Shown here piece after piece: positions 1 to 3,275 of a DNA stretch of 5,928 nt. Origin of the DNA: TH1177 sp042138015. GTDB lineage: Archaea > Thermoproteota > Nitrososphaeria > Nitrososphaerales > Nitrososphaeraceae. The translations under genes and the position numbers were made by a program. The DNA lies in the NCBI GenBank assembly GCA_042138015.1, contig JBHIVA010000109.1:1-5928 (forward strand). Direction: 5' to 3'. The notes under the pieces are model-generated. The model did no database searches. It saw only the letters and a list, made by a program, of their open reading frames with translations, and was not told the origin of the DNA. How positions within the stretch are numbered: the first letter of the stretch is position 1; each line of letters begins with the position of its first letter.

Positions 1-34
1 AGCTTTATCTGTGAATGTTCTATTCTAACAATAT

Positions 35-215
35 ATGTTGTTGAAATTTGAAAGAAACAGAACATCCACTATTGTAGTAATGTCTACTGTATTTGTATTT
101 TCTTGGTTTGAGTTTAAGAAACACGTCTAAAGCACTGGAACTGTTAAAGGATCAAAAAAGAAGTTATGTTGCAATTTGGAAATGGATTCAAAGGTTCGGG
201 TTCTTACAATTCTAA
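35..215 (+). pseudogene. Transposase relic, frameshifted N-terminal fragment
   Basis: This is the N-terminal remnant of a DDE-type insertion-sequence transposase. From an ATG at 35 one frame reads MLLKFERNRTSTIVVMS. At about 83-87 the similarity jumps to the next frame, which reads LYLYFLGLSLRNTSKAL and then, after a short gap, RSYVAIWKWIQRFG, and stops at 213-215. Removing a single base near 86 would join the two parts. The 'lSLRxTSKAL' and 'RSxVAIWKWIQRF' segments resemble the N-terminal helix-turn-helix part of archaeal transposases; an IS6/IS240-like group is my best guess, from memory of the family. A second slip near 198-200 would extend a recognisable reading (GSYNSNIHRR) towards 230. 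The catalytic DDE domain is absent, and the relic runs into the 3' end of the convergent gene. It is clearly non-functional; the family assignment is moderately uncertain. Confidence 0.65.
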
Positions 216-230
216 CATACATAGAAGAAT

Positions 231-1115
231 TTATCTAGCGTAAAGATCATTAGGTTTTCCAAATTTCTTTAATACTCGTTTTTCACATTCTTGTCCTTCT
301 GGAGGTCTTAAATCATCACTGGCTACACAAGCAAGGAACTTATCTCCTAACTGTATCAAACCTACATCCGTCTTCCTATCAAAAGTAAATGTCTTACTTA
401 TAACGTTCCCTTTGCTTTTATCAAGTTCTTCTTGGACATCTTCTATAACCTCAGATTGAACTTGACCTTTCATCATTACCATTATTTTTAATTTTTCAGT
501 ATCTTTTTTATCCGAAAGGGGAGCATATATTTTTACAATCGCTTTATCGTCGCTACTCGATTCATCGACATTAGAACCTACTTGGATTGATTGTGCTACT
601 TGTGCATTATAAAAGTCTAAAGTACTTTTATAAACAAGTGAAGATGGTTTGAAAAGGCTTACAGTAGTAGCACCACTAGAAGATTCTAGATCCCCTTCAT
701 TACAATCAAAATAAGTTAATTCTTTATATTCAGATAAAACATTCTTAACGTGGTATACACATGCAATATATTCATCACCAGTGCTTGCTTTCACAATATC
801 ATTTTCCTTATCTACTTTTAGATCCACTTTTAGAGTATTCTGGGATGGATCGATTTCAGAAAAAGGGATATCTTTTGTTAGCGTTTCTCCATTGAACAAG
901 GCAGTAACTCTTAAAAAGCCAGTTTTTTCTAGGTCTTGTAAAAATATTTTGACTTTGAGTGTTATCTTATTTTTATCATCATCTTTCTTATTTTTATCAT
1001 CATCTTTATCCTTCTTTTGAGCGAATATAGGTTCAAAAGACGATGCTAATATTATAGTTGAAGCTAAAGCTAAAATTAAAAAGATGGAGATAAGTTCTAT
1101 CCTTTGTATTTTCAA
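231..1115 (-). CDS. Secreted protein with two copies of a Cys-pair domain
   Basis: I do not recognise a named family for this 294-residue exported protein. A TTG start at 1115 is chosen because it yields a complete signal peptide: Lys/Arg at residues 2-5, a hydrophobic core at about 8-26, and likely cleavage after the Ala of PIFAQ near residue 32. No ATG lies between this codon and the upstream stop at 1161-1163, and the first internal Met is at about residue 212. Residues 34-50 are an Asp/Lys/Asn spacer containing KDDDKNK twice. Two similar domains follow, 51-138 and 192-277. Each opens with an alternating hydrophobic beta-like segment (ITLKVKIFL; AIVKIYAPL) and reaches a matching motif about 70 residues later (GDEYIACV with C119; GDKFLACV with C263). 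Each then has a second Cys (C138; C277). A Ser-rich linker joins them. There is no anchor, so the protein is probably extracellular or cell-wall associated. It is transcribed divergently from the 1363 gene and convergently with the transposase relic. Its function is unknown. Confidence 0.85.
   Translation of the reverse strand: MKIQRIELISIFLILALASTIILASSFEPIFAQKKDKDDDKNKKDDDKNKITLKVKIFLQDLEKTGFLRVTALFNGETLTKDIPFSEIDPSQNTLKVDLKVDKENDIVKASTGDEYIACVYHVKNVLSEYKELTYFDCNEGDLESSSGATTVSLFKPSSLVYKSTLDFYNAQVAQSIQVGSNVDESSSDDKAIVKIYAPLSDKKDTEKLKIMVMMKGQVQSEVIEDVQEELDKSKGNVISKTFTFDRKTDVGLIQLGDKFLACVASDDLRPPEGQECEKRVLKKFGKPNDLYAR
966..1007 (-). repeat. Two perfect 21-bp tandem copies encoding KDDDKNK
   Basis: Bases 966-986 and 987-1007 are identical 21-mers. 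Read on the minus strand they encode residues 37-43 and 44-50 of the secreted protein, KDDDKNK twice. Exact nucleotide identity, including synonymous positions, indicates a recent tandem duplication. It lengthens the charged spacer between the signal peptide and the first folded domain without breaking the frame. Confidence 0.9.
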
Positions 1116-1164
1116 TTCTTTATTCTTTAAATGATCTTTAGTATTTATGTTCTCCGAAAGTTAT

Positions 1165-1172
1165 TAATATAA
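1165..1172 (-). promoter_or_regulatory. Possible TATA box for the minus-strand secreted gene
   Basis: Read on the minus strand, this A+T octamer (TTATATTA) lies about 50 bases upstream of the TTG start. It would place transcription initiation near 1140 and leave a leader of about 25 bases. No Shine-Dalgarno sequence is visible close to the start codon. The surrounding DNA is so A+T-rich that similar matches occur by chance, so this is only a candidate. Confidence 0.25.
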
Positions 1173-1296
1173 TTTTTATCTAAAATTCAAGTCTTAGATG
1201 ACACTCAACTTTAATCTGAAATTAAAATAAAATTGGGGTGGGACAAAATATATTTTTTTAGTATGTGAAAGAGATTTTTAGTTGTATCTTTTATAA

Positions 1297-1320
1297 GGAA
1301 AATTATCTAGAAGATTTTCC
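1297..1320. promoter_or_regulatory. 24-bp near-palindrome in the divergent promoter region
   Basis: The arms GGAAAAT (1297-1303) and ATTTTCC (1314-1320) are perfect inverted copies around the centre TCTAGA (1306-1311). Only positions 1304/1313 (T and G) and 1305/1312 (A and A) fail to match. The element lies between two divergently transcribed secreted-protein genes and ends 42 bases before the GTG start at 1363, just upstream of a TATA-like sequence. That position and symmetry suit an operator for a dimeric regulator, which is inference. A TTTTATAA sequence at 1290-1297 touches its left edge and could be an alternative TATA box, in which case the palindrome would overlap the initiation region. 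Confidence 0.4.
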
Positions 1321-1335
1321 AAAAAAATTAAAATC

Positions 1336-1343
1336 TAATATAT
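1336..1343 (+). promoter_or_regulatory. Possible TATA box for the 1363 gene; leaderless transcript
   Basis: TAATATAT is centred about 24 bases before the GTG at 1363. In archaea the TATA box lies roughly 26 bases before the transcription start, so initiation would fall at or within a few bases of the start codon, giving a leaderless message. The absence of any purine-rich Shine-Dalgarno sequence before the GTG agrees with this. The local A+T richness limits confidence. Confidence 0.35.
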
Positions 1344-1362
1344 TTTTTAGAATAAAGTACCT

Positions 1363-2562
1363 GTGGCTTTTATTCCTATTCTTATAAATCTTGTATTAAT
1401 ACTCATTCCAATATCTCTAATCTTAATTCCAATAATGGACTTTGATGACTTTCCGTATGCGTCAGCAAAGTCAAATGATCATGAGGATAAAGATGATGAT
1501 GATAAGAATGAAGATGATGAAGAAAAAGTAGACAAAAAGAACAAGAAGAAATCAAAAGATAAAGATAAAGATGATGAAGAAAAAGAAGACAAAAAGGAAA
1601 AGAAAGATAAAAAGACAAAAAAAAATAAAGAGAATAAAAAGGAAGATTCCAGTAAGGACGACAAACAACCTGATGATAGACCTGAAATATCTAGCAAAGA
1701 AAAAAATGACTACGATATATTTGGAATAAAGAAAATCTATCCAACTGCTTTATCAGGAGAAGAATGGTTTTTAAATATGGAAAATCCCCTGCGTGATGAT
1801 CAATTTAGTCCTTTCAACCTTAATATAGCGGATCACGATCCTAATTTTGAACTTTATCAAAATAGTGATGGTTCTTGGAAACTAAAATCAAGAAATTCTG
1901 AAGCCAAAGTTAGAATGGATGTATTTACTTCTGATGGTTATCATCCTGAAAATATAAAAACTTTCGATCATTCAGAATTATATAAAAAAGGTTTTATGCA
2001 GTCTGAAAAAGATTGGAAAAATGTAGAAATAACTGGATACATAAAGCTTAATAACTATAATATTCCCTTAGATGAGGGAAAATTTACATGGTATAATAGA
2101 GGAGGTCATCATACAGCATCAAATCCTTGTGAGGGTGTAGGATATAAGGGTAGCCTTTATTTTTCAGGAGATGTAAAATTTTCAAAAGAACAATGGCATG
2201 TCAGCTACTTTTTTACTGATATAAAAAAGGGTATTGGGTCAATAAAAGATAAATGGATTGGTTATAAATTTATGGCATACAATATGAAAGATCCAAGTGA
2301 CCTTTCGGAGACATATGTAAAAATTGAGAGCTGGATAGATAAGAATAATGAAGGGAATTGGATAAAAATAGATGAATATATAGATGATGGAAGCTGGGGC
2401 AAATCCGGTAAAAAATGTGATGGAAAAAAAGATCAAATAATAACGTGGGGAGGACCCATTTCAACCTTCAGGTGGGATAGGGCAGATGATGTCGATTTTA
2501 AATATTTAAGCGTAAGAGAAATCGAACCTCCAATAATCCATAATGAACGAATTGATAAATAA
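1363..2562 (+). CDS. Secreted protein, acidic-basic spacer plus Trp/Gly-rich domain
   Basis: This 399-residue exported protein has a GTG start, the first possible start after a stop at 1348-1350. It gives a very hydrophobic Ile/Leu-rich signal segment (residues 2-24) and a plausible cleavage site in PYASA at about 35. The next in-frame Met (25) would lose the hydrophobic core. Residues 38-101 are almost wholly Asp, Glu, Lys and Asn. From about 118 to 390 there is one globular domain with motifs KKIYPT, EEWFLNM, WYNRGGHH (W243), KWIGYKFMAYN, ESWIDKNNEGNW, WGGP (W362) and FRWDRADDVDFKYLSVREI (W371). Its two cysteines, C256 and C352, could form a disulfide. From memory, similar domains occur in secreted proteins of soil ammonia-oxidising archaea, and the beta-rich, Trp-rich pattern suggests a concanavalin A-like or carbohydrate-binding fold. 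No catalytic residues can be named. It shares its upstream region with the divergent secreted-protein gene. Confidence 0.88.
   Translation: MAFIPILINLVLILIPISLILIPIMDFDDFPYASAKSNDHEDKDDDDKNEDDEEKVDKKNKKKSKDKDKDDEEKEDKKEKKDKKTKKNKENKKEDSSKDDKQPDDRPEISSKEKNDYDIFGIKKIYPTALSGEEWFLNMENPLRDDQFSPFNLNIADHDPNFELYQNSDGSWKLKSRNSEAKVRMDVFTSDGYHPENIKTFDHSELYKKGFMQSEKDWKNVEITGYIKLNNYNIPLDEGKFTWYNRGGHHTASNPCEGVGYKGSLYFSGDVKFSKEQWHVSYFFTDIKKGIGSIKDKWIGYKFMAYNMKDPSDLSETYVKIESWIDKNNEGNWIKIDEYIDDGSWGKSGKKCDGKKDQIITWGGPISTFRWDRADDVDFKYLSVREIEPPIIHNERIDK
1474..1668 (+). repeat. Asp/Lys-coding low-complexity tract with 57-base duplication
   Basis: This purine-rich tract (GAT, GAA, AAA and AAG codons) encodes the charged spacer of the secreted protein. 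Within it, 27 bases at 1513-1539 recur at 1570-1596 with one mismatch, a period of 57 bases or 19 codons. They encode DDEEKVDKK and DDEEKEDKK. The spacer shifts from mostly acidic at its start to mostly Lys-rich in its second half. This is compatible with growth by in-frame tandem duplication. Confidence 0.75.
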
Positions 2563-2610
2563 TTTACCGTATTAGACAAGATATAATTAGTTATAGTGAA
2601 GATAATAAAA

Positions 2611-2634
2611 AATTCATCGAATTAAAAATTTTTT
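2611..2634 (+). terminator. Possible terminator after the 1363 gene
   Basis: A small hairpin, AATTC (2611-2615) and GAATT (2619-2623) around a three-base loop, is followed by six T residues at 2629-2634, about 50-70 bases after the stop codon. Archaeal transcription can end at T-runs with or without a hairpin. The stem is short and A+T-rich, so the call is weak. Confidence 0.3.
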
Positions 2635-2730
2635 CTAAATATATCTAAAAGTTGCTCTTTAGAAAATGCAGTTAATCTATTGAGTCTCTCCTATTAATAT
2701 AATAAAAGATATGATATGGAAAAACATACC

Positions 2731-2737
2731 TTTTTAA
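2731..2737 (+). promoter_or_regulatory. TATA-like box upstream of the guide RNA candidate
   Basis: TTTTTAA lies 24-30 bases before the GGG at 2761, which opens the predicted guide RNA. That is the spacing expected between an archaeal TATA box and its transcription start. The sequence itself is common in such A+T-rich DNA; its exact placement relative to the RNA candidate is the only reason to list it. Confidence 0.35.
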
Positions 2738-2760
2738 CAATAAGAGACTAATTTAAAAGT

Positions 2761-2827
2761 GGGAATGAGGTTAAATGCTGCTCCAGTCTGAGTTAAAATC
2801 TATGATGACCCTGCGACGAACTGACCC
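2761..2827 (+). ncRNA. Candidate C/D box sRNA (2'-O-methylation guide)
   Basis: A 67-base island with about 48% G+C (32 of 67, counted by eye) stands in DNA of under about 20% G+C. It has the layout of an archaeal C/D box guide RNA. The terminal stem is GGG (2761-2763) with CCC (2825-2827). Box C is AUGAGGU (2765-2771), a variant. Then come a first guide (2772-2787), box D' CUGA (2788-2791), a 10-base spacer, a perfect box C' AUGAUGA (2802-2808), a 12-base second guide (2809-2820) and box D CUGA (2821-2824). The variant box C still allows the kink-turn core: a three-base bulge AAU, tandem G-A pairs with box D, a G-U in place of U-U, and a G-C pair. Such RNAs bind L7Ae, Nop5 and fibrillarin and direct methylation at the target base paired to the fifth guide base before D or D'. 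I could not match either guide to an rRNA or tRNA from memory. Confidence 0.5.
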
Positions 2828-3275
2828 TTAATTAGATTTATATAGATTTTAAACTATCTGTGATATCCTGATATACTAGAGTTTATAATAAAAATTAACC
2901 TATCTTAAAAAAAATTCAAATTTATTGATTAACTTGGGTATAAAGGTATCTTTTACTAATTAAATTATTAATTATAATAACTTATTAAATTTATCTGTCT
3001 ATTTATAGGTATTAACATTTAATTCAATAAATAAAATAAAAGCAAAAATTTAACTTTTTTGAACTTTAACTTTTAGAGTCGAATAATATCAACCATAATA
3101 TTTTTAAGGTTCAAAGTTACTATGAAATGAATTTTTTTTATTATCTATATTTAACGTATTATTTCCATTAGTAATAATTTCTGTTAAACTGTATAGTATA
3201 AGTTTTTTGTAAGACTTATTCTTAAAAATTACTGAATACTGATAATAATCTTGTGAATATGATATAATTACCAGT
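2828..3275. other. A+T-rich intergenic gap, no gene seen
   Basis: These 448 bases hold no open frame with coding character on either strand; all the small frames I translated end within about 20 codons. G+C is very low (8 of 60 bases at 2941-3000; 10 of 60 at 2881-2940). It must contain the promoter of the large surface-protein gene, but no TATA candidate stands out from the background. It may also carry the 3' end of the guide RNA transcript (a T-run at 2847-2850). I see no mobile-element ends or convincing inverted repeats. Confidence 0.6.

Noticed and set aside
781..1020. Open frame on the plus strand inside the minus-strand secreted gene
   Set aside because: It is Ser/Phe-rich antisense of the Asp/Lys spacer and beta strands. 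The minus frame has a signal peptide and duplicated domains, so this is a shadow.
1403..1697. Two overlapping minus-strand open frames, Ser/Leu/Phe/His-rich
   Set aside because: They are the complement of the GAT/AAA/GAA-rich spacer of the 1363 gene. Their composition comes from the repeat, not from a gene.
2239..2464. Two minus-strand frames opposite the globular domain of the 1363 gene
   Set aside because: They overlap each other in different frames and lie wholly within a well-supported gene; no recognisable motif.
2683..2749. Inverted repeat AGTCTCT / AGAGACT around the sRNA promoter area
   Set aside because: Seven-base arms about 53 bases apart in low-complexity DNA are within what chance gives, and the right arm falls after the TATA candidate without a clear role.
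2859..2871. Extra box-like bases (TGTGATA then CTGA) after the guide RNA candidate
   Set aside because: The spacing between them is only two bases, too short for a guide, so they do not extend the C/D box RNA.
3059..3118. TTGAAC / GTTCAA inverted repeat in the A+T gap
   Set aside because: Only six bases match and the surroundings are A+T-rich runs; no support as an operator or element end.
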